This document shows positions 54,054 to 64,000 of a stretch of DNA of 64,000 bases, one piece after another. The notes beneath the pieces were generated by a model. That model searched no databases. It worked only from the letters and a program-made list of their open reading frames with translations, and was not told the origin of the DNA. The stretch is from Diospyros lotus (lineage: Eukaryota; Streptophyta; Magnoliopsida; Ericales; Ebenaceae), in the NCBI RefSeq assembly GCF_014633365.1, contig NC_068344.1, positions 4,787,327 to 4,851,326 on the forward strand, written 5' to 3'. The number at the start of each line of letters is the position of its first letter. Within the stretch, counting starts at the first letter, position 1. The translations under genes were made by a program, and so were the position numbers.

Positions 54054-56183
54054 GTGATACCGGGAGAGTGTTTGACTACTCAACATAGACTTCTAGTACT
54101 TGACGTCCAAGTAAGAAATTGGAAGAGAAAAAATCACATAAAACAAAATCCAAGAATCAGGTGGTGGGATTTAAAAGGGGAGAAACAACTAATCTTCAAA
54201 GAAAAATTAAGGGGTAGAAGAGAATGGAATGGAGAAGGACAGACAAACCAAATGTGGAGAGAAATGGCTAATGCCCTGAGAAACACAGCAAAGGTAGTGC
54301 TTGGAGAGAGAAATGGTAGAGCCCTTAACCTTAAGGAGTCTTGGTGGTGGAATGAAGAAGTGCAATTGAAAATTAAAAATAAGAAAAATTGCTATAAGGC
54401 TGTATATCAATGCAACAATGAAGAAAATCAAAAAAATTATAAAGAATCAAAAAAGGCAGCAAAAAAAGCTGTTAGTGAAGCAAGGTCAAAAGCATACGAT
54501 AATCTATATAAACAACTTGATACAAAAGATGGAGAAAGAGATATATATAAATTAGCTAAAGCAAGAGAAAGAAAAACAAGGGATTTAAATCAAATGAAAT
54601 GCATAAAAGATGAAAATCAAAATGTATTAGTGAATGAGGGAGGGATTAAGGAGAGATGGAAGGAGTATTTCACAAAATTATTCAATGATGATGGCGACAC
54701 AAGAGTTAGGTTGGGACATCTTAGTAACTCCGAAGGGAACGTGAGCTATACATTTTATCGACGCATAAGTCCAAATGAAATAAGACAAGCATTAAAAAAG
54801 ATGAAAAATCATAAGGCGATGGGACTGGATAATATACCAATAGAAGCATGGAAATACATGGGAGAAGAGGGTATCTCTTGGCTAACGAAATTATTTAACG
54901 CGATTCTTAAATCAAAAAAGATGCCAGATGAGTGGAGGAAGAATACTTTGGTCCCTATATATAAGAACAAAGGAGATGTTCAAAACTGTGAAAATTACAG
55001 AGGAATTAAGTTAATGAGCCATATCATAAAACTCTGGGAGAGAGTAATAGAGCAGAGGCTCAGAAAAGAAACAGAGGTCTCAGAAAATCAGTTTGGTTTC
55101 ATGCCTGGTAGGTCAACAATAGAAGCTATATATCTACTGAGGCGCCTAATGGAAAGGTATCAAAATCATTAGAAGGACCTACATATGGTGTTTATAGATC
55201 TAGAAAAGGCCTATGATAGGGTCCTTAGAGAAGTATTATGGAGGGTTTTAGAGAAGAAAGGAGTCCGAATAGCCTATATACAAGCCCTTAAGGACATGTA
55301 TCATGGTGCAGAGACAAGGGTCAGAACATGCGGAGGGGATACTGAACCGTTTAAAATTACAATAGGAGTGCATCAAGGTTCTGCACTAAGTCCATACTTA
55401 TTTGCTTTAGTAATGGATGAACTCACTAAAGATATTCAGACAGAGGTGCCATGGTGTATGCTATTTGCAGATGACATAGTGTTGGTGGATGAAACAAAAG
55501 GAGTGAACACTAAGCTTGAGTTATGGAGAAACAATTTAGAATCTAAGGGATTTAAATTAAGCAGAAAGAAAGCAGATTATATGGAATGTAAATTTAGTAA
55601 GAATGCAAGAGTGGAGGATGTTATAATAAAATTGGAAGACCAAATATTACAAAGAAAAGACCATTTTCGATATTTGGGATCAGTGATTCAAAAAGATGGA
55701 GAAATTCACGAGAATGTCACACATAGAATTAAGGCAGGTTAGCTAAAATGGAGAAATGCATCGGGGGTGTTATGTGATGGTAAAATCCCATTAAAATTGA
55801 ATGGAAAATTCTATAGGACAGTTATAAGACCAGTTTTATTGTACGGCTCAGAATGTTGGGCAGTCAAATACTAACATGAGTAAAAGACGAGTGTAGCGGA
55901 GATGAGGATGTTAAGATGGATGTGCGGCCATACAAGAAAAGATAAAATTAGAAATGAAGTTATTTGTAATAAGATAGAAGTAGTGCCAATAGAGGAGAAG
56001 ATGAGAGAGACTAGACTAAGATGGTTTTGTCATGTGAGAAGGAGACCAAGAGACGCTCCTGTGAGGAGAGTTGATGAAATGAAACAATTAATCAAAAAAA
56101 GAGGTAGAGGCAGACCTAATAAGACTTTGAGGGAGACATTAAAGTTTGATATGAAGTGTATGGATCTCAATGAATTCATGTAG
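54054..56183 (+). pseudogene. RTE LINE copy 2, reverse transcriptase
   Basis: A 372-codon open stretch (54054-55172) holds SWWWNEEVQLK, RRISPNEIRQAL and ENYRGIKLMSH up to the palm. A TAG at 55170 replaces CAG of copy 1. The next open stretch (55185-55742) has [11 protein letters not shown] and catalytic [14 protein letters not shown] at 55740 replaces TGG of copy 1. TAA codons near 55872 and 55881 replace CAG and CAA. It ends with MLRWMCGHTRKDKIR and a thumb-like tail. Confidence 0.87.
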
Positions 56184-56436
56184 CCGACCCCACATAGTGG
56201 GATAAAGGTTGGATATGTTGTTGTTGTTGTTTATTTACAATGAATCAGTGACAATTCTTCCTACAATTATCAACTAATTTTTAAAACTACACTCTCTTAA
56301 AATTACTATAAACACTTCTAAAACTAATTTATAGTTTCAAAAATCAGTTGATAATGTTGGGAAGAAGTGTTTATAATTTATTGAGTATACAAAGGAGTGT
56401 AGAACTCTGCACAAATAGCATTACTGAGTGGTTGGG

Positions 56437-57271
56437 TGGTGTGGTTTAATTTTCAAACTCCTAAATGGTCATGTTGGCTTAATTAGGATAGCATTCTGTA
56501 TCAGGATAAATGTTAGTTCATTCTCAATTTTGGCATTGAAGATGTACAAGGAAATTCCATTTTGTTTTTCATTTGCACATATGGATATATATTGAAGCTT
56601 TTACTCATGATTTCAATACTAGTCATGCCTTTATTTCATGGAACAATTTTTATTTTGTTTTTAGATTTGGACTTGTGCAGCGTTTAACCAAACTATCTTA
56701 TTTTTCTAAGTTCCCAGCAAGAAATAATGAAATTTACATCATGCTGCCAAATAGCTGTCTGCTTATGTTATGTCTTAATCTCTTATGGCTTTATATATTT
56801 TATTTTTTTTATGTTATATGGCATCTTTATTTCCTTCCAAACTCCCTCCTTACCTATCTTGAACGGGGAAAAAATCTTAGTATACTCAAACATGCTAAAT
56901 GCAGTTTTAGAACTGGAATTTTGGAAGTTGTAGAATGATTCATCCTGTCAAAGCTTCTATACCACTTTCTCCTGATACTTCTGATACCTGTTCGAAATGT
57001 TCTGAGTATTTGTTGTGTACAAGCTCATTTGAGAGCCAAACTGTTTCTGTATTATTTCATTGATTGACTTCTATTGAGTAGTGACCAGAGTTCGTATCTT
57101 TTTTATGTTTATCTGGCTTCTTCTGTTGTTAACATATGCCAAAATGCCTTACTAAGATGATTGTTTTTTATTTTTAAGTTTCTTTCTGCTGCTCCTCTTT
57201 TTATTTTTACCTAATTTTTCCTTATATTTTCTTGTTATTTACTCTTCTTAATTTTTCTATTTTGGTCTCAG
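56437..57271 (+). other. MED25 intron end
   Basis: AT-rich intron up to a T-rich tract and CTCAG acceptor. The 121-codon frame at 56573-56938 is hydrophobic-rich because of T-rich composition and is unlikely to be a gene. Confidence 0.5.
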
Positions 57272-57340
57272 GCTTGCAGCAAATTGGCCACCAACAATGC
57301 AAATAGTTAGACTCATATCTCAGGACCACATGAACAACAA
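57272..57340 (+). CDS. MED25: MED25 exon, ACID domain part 3
   Basis: A 69 bp exon between GTCTCAG and GTACTG. The first base completes the split Thr codon and the last two start a Lys codon. It encodes the conserved LAANWPPTMQIVRLISQDHM segment of ACID. It is separated from the previous exon by 15.1 kb of nested elements and from the next by a 114 bp intron. Confidence 0.94.
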
Positions 57341-57454
57341 GTACTGTCTACTAAGTGAAAAATTTATTTGTGGGTATCTTGTTCATCTATGATCATATAC
57401 TTGCTCTGACCTTATTTGCCATTCCTTTTCTTTTCATTTGCCTTTGGATGTTAG

Positions 57455-57539
57455 GCAATATGTTGGGAAGGCAGATTTTCTAGTTTTCCGTGCACTGAAC
57501 TCGCATGGATTTCTTGGACAGCTACAAGAAAAAAAGCTT
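57455..57539 (+). CDS. MED25: MED25 exon, ACID domain part 4
   Basis: An 85 bp exon between ATGTTAG and GTAAGT, phase 2 in and 0 out. It encodes QYVGKADFLVFRALN, SHGFLGQLQ and EKKL, a conserved part of ACID. The next exon expected in the family (hydrophobic end of ACID, then the Gln-rich tail) was searched for by eye downstream and not found before the window ends. The following intron is therefore at least 6.4 kb. Confidence 0.94.
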
Positions 57540-58439
57540 GTAAGTAATCTTAAGGCTAAGCTTATCGTTAATTAAATTTACTCAAGGACCTCTACAAGAT
57601 GTGAAAAGGAAAGAGAGAAAATAATACTTAATTCCTCAAAGCCCATTTTTCAAACCACCCAGAGAAATTGCAAGGCACCCTAAAGATGGTTGACATCCAA
57701 AGATTCTTAACTATGGCCCTTTGAAGAAGAATTTGATACATGCTCTCCTTGATGTTTATATACAAGCAAGATCAGTTAATAACACTGGATTTTTTTAGTA
57801 TACTCTTACTAGTAATGTTGACCTCCTTTTTTTTTGGGGGGGGGGAGGTGGTCTTCCCATAACGGATACATAGAAATGGGTACAGGAAACCTTAAAAAGT
57901 GAAGACCTAGCTCACAAACTGCTCCATGTCATCCCCTTCTCTATTTCAATCAGTCCCACTCCTGTGGTGAACATTCCTTGTCATCTTATGTTTAGTCTGG
58001 ATCTTATCTGTGGTTAAAAAGAGGGAAAGAATAGAATCCTTTGCAACTGTGTGCATCTTAGCAAGGACTTCCAAGTGACCATATTCCAGAAAGAATAGGA
58101 TGACTTCACTCTTGACTTCCCAGTTCCCATCATAGAAAGCTACATATTGAATTATACTCTCTTTTCCCATTCCATTTCAATAAGTAAACAATTAGGAGCT
58201 GCAAAAGTCCCACCAATCTTAGAATTTTGTAAATTTTTCTTAAGCCAAAATATGCCCCAAAAAATGACTATTCATTCTTGTGGCTAGCCTCCTGATCCAT
58301 AACTGAAGTAAAATAGAGGAAAACCTTCTTTGAGCTTAAACTTTCCACATCAACAACAATGAAAGAATTTCACTATTCTCCATAAGTCTCTCAAGTGTTA
58401 TGTGGTATAGACTGTTTGACAATAAAAGACCAAGACATG
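57540..58439 (+). other. MED25 intron, no exon found
   Basis: Intron after the last exon seen. It has a T-run joined to a run of nine or ten G at about 57823-57846. A reverse frame at 58170-57946 reads like protein (VAFYDGNWEVKSEVILFFLE) but I do not recognise it. The next MED25 exon was not found. Confidence 0.4.
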
Positions 58440-58820
58440 CAAAATGAGTATAATGAAGATTAGGATGCTACAGTGGATGTGTGGCCATACAAGGAAATAA
58501 AAAAAATAAAAAATGAGGCTATACATCATAAGGTCAAAGTAACTTCTATTGAAGATAAAATGCCTGAAACATAATTAAGATGGTTTGGTTGTATGAGAAG
58601 ACCAATAGATGTTCCTATAAGAAGAGTGGTAGAATGGAAAAAGCTTTTGGCAAAAGATCTAAAATAGGACCAGGATAAAGTTGGTGGGAAACTTTTAGGC
58701 ATGATATGTGTTATGATGGCCTTACAAAAGATATGACCATGGATAGAGTTGATTGTTGAGCTAAATCCATATAGCCAACCCCACAAGTGGGGTGAAGGCT
58801 TGTTATGTTGTTGTATAACG
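58440..58820 (+). mobile_element. RTE LINE 3' tail fragment
   Basis: Text RMLQWMCGHTRK near 58460 and the terminal AGCCAACCCCACAAGTGGGG, then AAGGCTTGTTATGTTGTTGT, mark it as the 3' end of a diverged RTE subfamily, as at 9786-9965. Only about 380 bp remain, and coding is badly damaged. Confidence 0.75.
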
Positions 58821-58956
58821 TGGGGATGATTGGAGAATGCTATCACGGCTATGGCTATTTTTTGCATTTAATTTCAGTCTTATTCTTGTTTACTAAATAT
58901 GCAGTGTTGTATTTCTTTTGTTTGATTGTTGCATTTATATTCTAGCTATCAGATTC

Positions 58957-59274
58957 TGTTAGGGGTAGAAGGCCACGTGCAAGGCCTTAGGAAAAGAACA
59001 AAATAGTTTGTTGTAACCGCTGGAGGGGGGAAGGTCTGTTGCATCCACTCCCACACCAAGCGCTTATATGTATTCCTCCCATTCCACGAGAGAAGCTTTG
59101 AAAAGATTGAATACACAAATTATTCTATTCCTCTCTATCTCTCTCTCTCGTCTCACTCAATTCTCTCTACTTCCTTTGTTCTTTCTATCCTTCCTACCCA
59201 AATTCTTCCTGTTAGTTCCCCTTGAATTTCATCGAGTCAAGGGAAGCCCATTATCTTTGTCTAGGATAGTAACA
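58957..59274 (+). repeat. Gypsy 5' LTR
   Basis: 318 bp, from TGTTAGGGGT to GATAGTAACA, with short inverted ends TGTTA/TAACA. It is followed by TTAGTATTAGAGC (59277 on), a primer-binding site with two G-to-A/C-to-T type changes from TGGTATCAGAGC. Confidence 0.78.
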
Positions 59275-59317
59275 ATTTAGTATTAGAGCTTGATCCGACC
59301 AAGAATTGTAGAAAGTT

Positions 59318-60372
59318 ATGGCGGAAGAAACCCGCATGAAGAACATGGAATCTCAATTGCAACAAGTTAGCTCGTCCATGTCTGAAGTCCAAAGGCGAGT
59401 CGACCAGTTGGAACTGAGGAATGGTCGCAACCATGAGGCGATCATGGCGATTGACCATAAGCTGGAAGGTTTGATAGAAGGATTGGAGAGGAGACTGGAT
59501 GGAATGCCAGTCCAGATGCTAGAAGAGATGGCACAAATGAGAGAGGGGCTTGGGGCGCAACTTCAACAATTCATGTTGATGTTCACTCGCCAAAATTCGG
59601 TGAGTATAGCCCCTGAATTCCCTCCTAGAGATAGAATCGAGCCTCTCTTAAGAAACAATAGAACAGTACGTCGGCCAGAGACCCTCGATATAGGAGGAGA
59701 ACAGGATGAGGAAGGGGAAATGATGCTACACAAGGGTCGTGTGGAGCAGACTCCACGACAACAGCCAGGGTTTCCCATGTCCTGAATGGAGATACCCATC
59801 TTTGAAGGGGGGATAATCCGCGCTGGTGGGTGAGGAAGTGTGAAAGAATGTTCGAATGGTATGACATCCCAGAGGGTAGAAGGGTGTCCTTAGCTGCCGC
59901 TTACTTTGACGATGTAGTAGATGCGTCGTATCAGGGGCGGACTAGTGTAAGGGACCATCCTACATGGGGAGAGTTTGCTGAGAAATTATGTGAGAGGTTC
60001 GGGGAAAGAAGTATGTCCAATATTGTCGAAGAATTCAACAAGCTCAGACAGGTGGGGGAGTTGAAAGCTTACCTAAAAAGATTTGAGGAGCTTAGATCTC
60101 TTATGAGCAGTCACGATCATCATCTCTCAGAGGCCTATTTCGTGTCCAGCTTTTTGAGTGGCCTAAGCAAGGATCTAAGGCCTATGGTCAAAATGATTAG
60201 ACCCCGACCAGTGGAACAAGCAGTAGAGAGTGTTAGACTGCAGGAGATGGTGGTGGAGGCCTTGATGAAGAAACAGAGGCAGCAAAGTAAGGCTATGGTG
60301 ACAGGGACCTCTCATGAAGGAGGCAAAGGATTTAACCGGGAATGGGCAATTAATAATCCAGGAGCTAAATAG
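59318..60372 (+). pseudogene. Gypsy gag
   Basis: Opens with MAEETRMKNMESQLQQVSSS, a coiled-coil-like N-terminus, at 59318. It reads 155 codons to a TGA at 59783 (likely from CGA), then MEIPIFEGG. A one-base shift near 59815 leads into the gag core: WWVRKCERMFEWY near 59820, AYFDDVVDASYQG, LCERFGERSMSNIVEEFNKLRQ, and FVSSFLSGLSKDLRPMVKM near 60140-60200. A TAG at 60370 ends the open stretch just before the protease region. Confidence 0.88.
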
Positions 60373-61161
60373 TCGGGAGTACCCCACACAATGGGGAGGT
60401 TTAACGAATAGAGAAGATAGCCAGGTATGTGCTTCAGGTGCGCGGGGATAAGTACTTTCCGGGGCACCAATGTAGGAGACAAATTCCAATTTTCCTATTC
60501 GAAGGAGATCCGGGAGAAGCAATGGAAGGAGGAGAAGAAACTGAGGATTGTGAAGAGTTGGGGGAGGAAGACAATGGGGAAATATCACTCCACGCATTAA
60601 AAGGGGTGACTAACAACAAGATAATCAAAGTTGAAGGGAAGGTGAAGGAAAAGAGTAATAATCTTAATAGATAGTGGAAGCACCCACAACTTCCTTGATG
60701 AAAGCACTGCGAGGAGACTGAAAAGCCCCCTCTCGGACACTCTACCCCTTAGTGTGACAGTGGCTAATGGGGGTAGAGTGATTAGCAACTCAACCTGCCC
60801 AAGGTTCAATTGGGAGATGCAAGGACACTGAAAAGCCCCCCGCTCGGACACTCCACCCCTTAGTGTGACAGTGGCTAATGGGGGTAGAGTGATTAGCAAC
60901 TCGGCTTGCCCAAGGTTCAATTGGGAGATGCAAGGAGAAGAGTTTGAAGCTAATCTCAGGTTTCTGCAACTGGGAGGATGTGATGTGGTTCTAGGGGTTG
61001 ACTAGATGAAGGAAGTTAGCCCCATCAATTTCGACTTGAATGGAGGTATCCTTTGAAAAATGATGACACTCAAAGGAGGAAGAGAAACCGGGGCTTGCAA
61101 GATGATGATAGGGAGGAGCCTACAACAAGTCATTCAGAACAAATAGAGTAAGCTGGCTCAA
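60373..61161 (+). pseudogene. Gypsy zinc region and protease with a tandem duplication
   Basis: A degraded zinc knuckle (RGDKYFPGHQC) lies near 60440-60475. The protease active site LIDSGSTHNFLDE is at about 60663-60702. A unit of about 111 bp (60718-60827, 60828-60936) is then repeated in tandem, coding SVTVANGGRVISNS twice. The repeat length is not a multiple of three in the second copy, so the frame is lost. The protease tail CDVVLGVD follows near 60980; a TAG at 61003 probably replaces the usual Trp codon. Confidence 0.78.
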
Positions 61162-63196
61162 TTGTTTTCGATTGTGGCAGTGGAGGAAGGGCAGGAGAAA
61201 CTGAGGTATGGGGAGCTCACCTTGTCCATCAGCAACAATCAGAGGAAAGTTGGCCAGGTACACTCTAGCCACCTTATTGATGAATTGTTGGTAGAATTTG
61301 GGGATTTATTTGCTAAACTAAATACCCTACCTCCCACTCGAAACCTAAACCATTCTATCAACCTCAAACCAGACTCCGAGCCAGTAAACATCAGGGCCTA
61401 CTAGTATTCGCCTACACAGAAAACAGAGATCGAAAAGATGGTAAAAGAGATGTTAAACCAATCCTTTGTAAGACCTAGCCATAGCCCCTTTGCCTCAACG
61501 GTTTTTCTAGTTAAGAAGAATGACAAATCTTGGCATTTTTGTGTAAACTACCGACAATTGAATGCCCTTACTATAAAAGACAAATTTCTCATGCCTTTGA
61601 TAGAGGATCTAATGGATGAGTTGCATAATGCCACTATTTTTTCCAAGCTAGACCTTAGATCAAGCTATCACCAAATCAAAATGAAAGCTGAAGATGTCCA
61701 CAAAACTGCCTTAAGAACCCATCATGGGCATTTTGAATTCTTGGTGATGCCCTTTAGACTCACCAATGCACCAGCTACCTTCCAATCTCTCATGAACCAA
61801 ATATTTGAACCTTATTTGAGAAAATTTGTATTAGTCTTCTTTGATGACATTCTTGTTCTAAGCCTGACCCTTAAGCAACACCTATCCCACCTGAAAACCA
61901 CCCTAGAAGTCCTCAAATCCAACCGGCTTTTCATCAAAAGGTCTAAGTGTTGCTTTGGCCAAGATCAGATGGAATATTTGGGCCACATAAGATTAGGGGA
62001 GGGGGTTAGGATAGACCCAAAGAAGGTAGAAGCCATGGTCAACTGGCCCAAACTCACTAATTTGAATGCTTTAAGGGGATTCCTTGGCCTTACCAGATAT
62101 TATAGACGGTTTGTTAAGGGTTATGGCATCATCAGCCGCCCCCTGACTTGACCTGTTGAAGAAGGGGAATTTTAAGTGGGGTGAGCAAGGCGAAGCAGCC
62201 TTTGAGAAGCTTAAGGAAGCGGTGAGCACAATGCTGGTCTTAGGGTTACCAGACTTCAGTGAACCCTTTATACTAGAGACGGATGCTTGTGGAGTTGGTG
62301 TCGGGGCAATTTTAATGCAGAAGGGGAGGCCTCTGGCATTCTTGAGCCAAGCCTTGATTACTAGGCACTTGGGGTTGAGCATCTATGAGAAGGAATTCCT
62401 AGCAGTATTAATGGTAGTGGCGAGGTGGCGACATTACTTAGAAGGAGGTAGATTTATCATCAAAACAGATCATGAAAGTCTAAAATTTTTATTACAATAG
62501 AAGTTACAAACTCAACTACAAAAGAGGGGTATGGCCAAGCTAATGGGACTCGATTATTCCATACAATACAAGCGAGGCAAGGAAAATATAGCTACTGATG
62601 CACTATCAAGGTGTCAAGAGGAAGGCAGTGTAGCAACCATTACTAAAGTAGTCCCTGAATGGTGTTAAGAAGTTGTTGACAGCTATGCCGATGATGCGTA
62701 GATTAAGGAGCTACTGGAGAGGCTGGTGATTGAACCTAATGGGGCTGGAAACTACGCTCTAACAAAGGGGATGCTGAGGTTCAAAGGCAGGCTTGTCATA
62801 GGGAGCAAGGGAGACCTCAAGCGAAGAATTTTACAGTCATTGCATGACTCACCCGTGGGGGGACACTCTGGTATCCAAAATACCTACCTTAGAGTTAAAC
62901 AGTTGTTCTATTGGCCCAAGATGAAAGTGGAAGTAAAGAACTTTGTGTTAGCCTGTGATATATGTAAGAGATGTAAACTGGAGAATGTGGCTTACCCTAG
63001 TCTCTTGCAACCTCTACTAGTGCCGGACCGAGCTTGGGTTAGTGTAACTATGGATTTTATCGAGGGACTACCTAAATCAGAAGGGAAGGATAGTATTATG
63101 ATTGTAGTGGATTGGTTCACGAAGTTTACACAATTTATAGGGCTGGCTCACCTTTACATAGCCAAAGAAGTGGCTATGATGTTTATGGACAGTAGT
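61162..63196 (+). pseudogene. Gypsy RT, RNase H and integrase N-terminal part
   Basis: The RT start region has KKNDKSWHFCVNYRQLN, then a catalytic FFDD near 61839 and [19 protein letters not shown] near 62070. A one-base insertion near 62150 shifts the frame. RNase H has [14 protein letters not shown] near 62275 and KTDHESLKFLL near 62462. Integrase has HDSPVGGHSGIQ, CDICKRCK and MDFIEGLPKSEG near 63050. Stops include TAG at 61402, 62498 and 62699 and TAA at 62666. The integrase core is cut at 63196 by another LTR. It is closely related to the pol at 1-2659. Confidence 0.9.
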
Positions 63197-64000
63197 TGTA
63201 ATACCCGGTATTACATGGTATTGAAAATAAATAATTTTGATTATTTTTTAAAGGATTTCGGGTGGCCCGGGAAGCCCAAGAGTAAATTTCAAGTAATTAA
63301 TTAATAAAATTACCGAATTGGCGGCTGGGAGTGCCTCGGGACTTGGATGTCCAGGGAAGAAGGCAAGGGATTGGTGAGCGTCTCGAGATGAGGATAATGA
63401 CGCTGGAAGCGGTCCGATCGGGAATAAATTTCGGAATAAATTCTGTATAAGCCCGAATGGGTGCCAATATCGAATAGTCGGAGGGGACCTCTTGGAAGCT
63501 AAGGGGACCCTAGGGGTGGTTCGATTTTCTGAGTAAGCCAACCCTTAAGTGCTTTCGGGTCGAATAAGGGTCCCGTGCAGGTGCAGGGTCAAGATCGGTA
63601 TTCCCGAGTAGCGGTCGGTTATTAATTTCATATAAATCGAGATTTTGGGTGGCTTAATTATAATTAATTTAAACATTGGAAGGGCCCAAGTGTAATTATA
63701 AGAATCTTCAAGAGCAATTATTAATTGTTGAAGTGAAATAATGAGAATTAAGGGGTTAATATGTAAATATATATATATAAGTATTTGTGTGTAATCGCCT
63801 GCGTGAGAGAAGCTTCAAGGAAGCTTCCTATGTCTTATCTCTGCCATTTGAAATGGCCGAATAGAGCAGAGTCGAGGGAGAGATTGAGACGCGGAGGAGT
63901 TGCGGGAGAGAGAGATCGCGAGAGTGAGCCGCGAGAAAGAGAGAGAGAGAGAGAGAGGCTTCGGCAGCCATGGCCGATGCAGCTGAAGCAGCCGCGGCTT
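63197..64000 (+). repeat. Start of a Tekay-like gypsy LTR, runs off the window
   Basis: Begins TGTAATACCCGG inside the gypsy integrase coding region. It is related to the LTR at 37678 by several shared blocks and by the same progression from TGTAATACCC to a GA-rich and GC-rich stretch. It ends in (GA)n and GC-rich sequence at the window edge. Length and internal region are unknown. Confidence 0.75.

Larger units (their letters stand above)
53436..56230 (+). mobile_element. RTE-clade LINE, copy 2, 5'-truncated
   Basis: Homology with copy 1 starts at 53436, inside the endonuclease domain (RRKINIMCLQETRWVGKK), and runs to the same 3' end, CCGACCCCACATAGTGGG, then (TTG)n to about 56230. 5' truncation is typical of target-primed reverse transcription. 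The start of the endonuclease domain and the Asn-Gln-rich leader of copy 1 are missing. Confidence 0.9.
53418..56426 (+). mobile_element. Mutator-type MITE split by a LINE
   Basis: The outer ends are inverted repeats: CAGTAATGCTATTTGTAC at 53418-53435 and its near-complement ending TAGCATTACTG at 56426. They are flanked by AGTGATTGGG (53408-53417) and AGTGGTTGGG (56427-56436), a 9-10 bp duplication with one mismatch. The right part (56231-56426) contains an internal hairpin (TTATCAACTRATTTTT against its complement at 56341). Only about 18 bp of the left end remain before the LINE begins. Confidence 0.78.
4076..57539 (+). other. MED25: MED25 (PFT1) gene locus, ten internal exons, both ends outside window
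   Basis: MED25 is a tail-associated subunit of the plant Mediator complex. It works in the nucleus and links transcription factors (jasmonate, light, flowering and stress pathways) to RNA polymerase II. Ten exons match the family in order: vWA exons at 4076, 15518, 15827 and 28314; linker exons at 29941 and 30139; ACID exons at 41857, 42126, 57272 and 57455. Exon phases agree at all nine junctions, with AG before and GT after each exon and no stop anywhere, so the gene looks functional. Introns are 11311, 102, 12421, 1425, 130, 10875, 215, 15117 and 114 bp. The first exons (start of the vWA domain) and the last exons (end of ACID and the Gln-rich tail) were not found in the window. Confidence 0.93.

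Noticed and set aside
56573..56938. 121-codon + strand ORF
   Set aside because: Phe/Leu/Tyr-rich translation of T-rich intron sequence with no recognisable domain or neighbouring gene signals.
57540..58956. Next MED25 exon (end of ACID or Gln-rich tail)
   Set aside because: No match to the expected hydrophobic ACID end or to poly-Gln coding was seen on the + strand; it is presumably beyond the window.

Overview
This window is nuclear DNA from a flowering plant, most likely a eudicot with a repeat-rich genome. It is AT-rich and has spliceosomal introns with GT..AG borders. It carries plant-type Ty1/copia and Ty3/gypsy retrotransposons primed by initiator tRNA-Met (TGGTATCAGAGC-like sites), RTE-clade LINEs, hAT and Mutator-type MITEs, and TRIM elements. 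No bacterial features, rRNA, tRNA or CRISPR were seen.

The one host gene recognised is MED25 (PFT1, Mediator subunit 25), on the + strand and open at both ends. Ten consecutive internal exons run from 4076 to 57539. Every exon joins the next in phase with no stop or frameshift, giving about 1.75 kb of coding sequence over 53.5 kb. They encode most of the vWA domain, the whole Ser/Gly/Gln/Met-rich linker and most of the ACID activator-binding domain. The first exons and the Gln-rich C-terminus lie outside the window. Four small introns (102 to 215 bp) and one of 1.4 kb look ordinary. Four others (11.3, 12.4, 10.9 and 15.1 kb), plus the two open at the window edges, are filled with transposable elements.

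Layout. 1-3086: 3' part of a chromodomain gypsy element and its LTR. 4207-15517 (intron): a copia element ending in a palindromic LTR pair, a near full-length RTE LINE inside a copia LTR, and an antisense RTE LINE that hosts a hAT element and a Mutator-type MITE. 15893-28313 (intron): a TRIM, a copia gag fragment, then a non-autonomous gypsy element split by a copia element; a later 2.65 kb inversion left both halves of each element in opposite orientations. 30982-41856 (intron): a second TRIM and a run of truncated copia elements, each ending where the next LTR begins, plus a long Tekay-like LTR. 42155-57271 (intron): an old copia element containing a SIRE-like solo LTR and a gypsy LTR; the gypsy LTR is itself split by a very young copia element whose LTRs differ at 1 of 334 bases. 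Further right a Mutator-type MITE is split by a second RTE LINE. 57540-64000: an RTE tail, a 5' gypsy element with gag, protease, RT, RNase H and part of integrase, and a Tekay-like LTR that interrupts the integrase.

The most unusual observations are: (1) a young copia element whose entire gag-pol is one uninterrupted frame except for seven TAG/TAA codons; (2) the base-level inversion inside a nested copia-in-gypsy insertion; (3) MED25 exons surviving intact between more than 45 kb of inserted sequence; (4) a protein-like fragment not recognised as a standard retroelement domain, itself split by the gypsy insertion. Apart from MED25, every coding stretch found is a degraded or stop-interrupted mobile-element gene or is unidentified.
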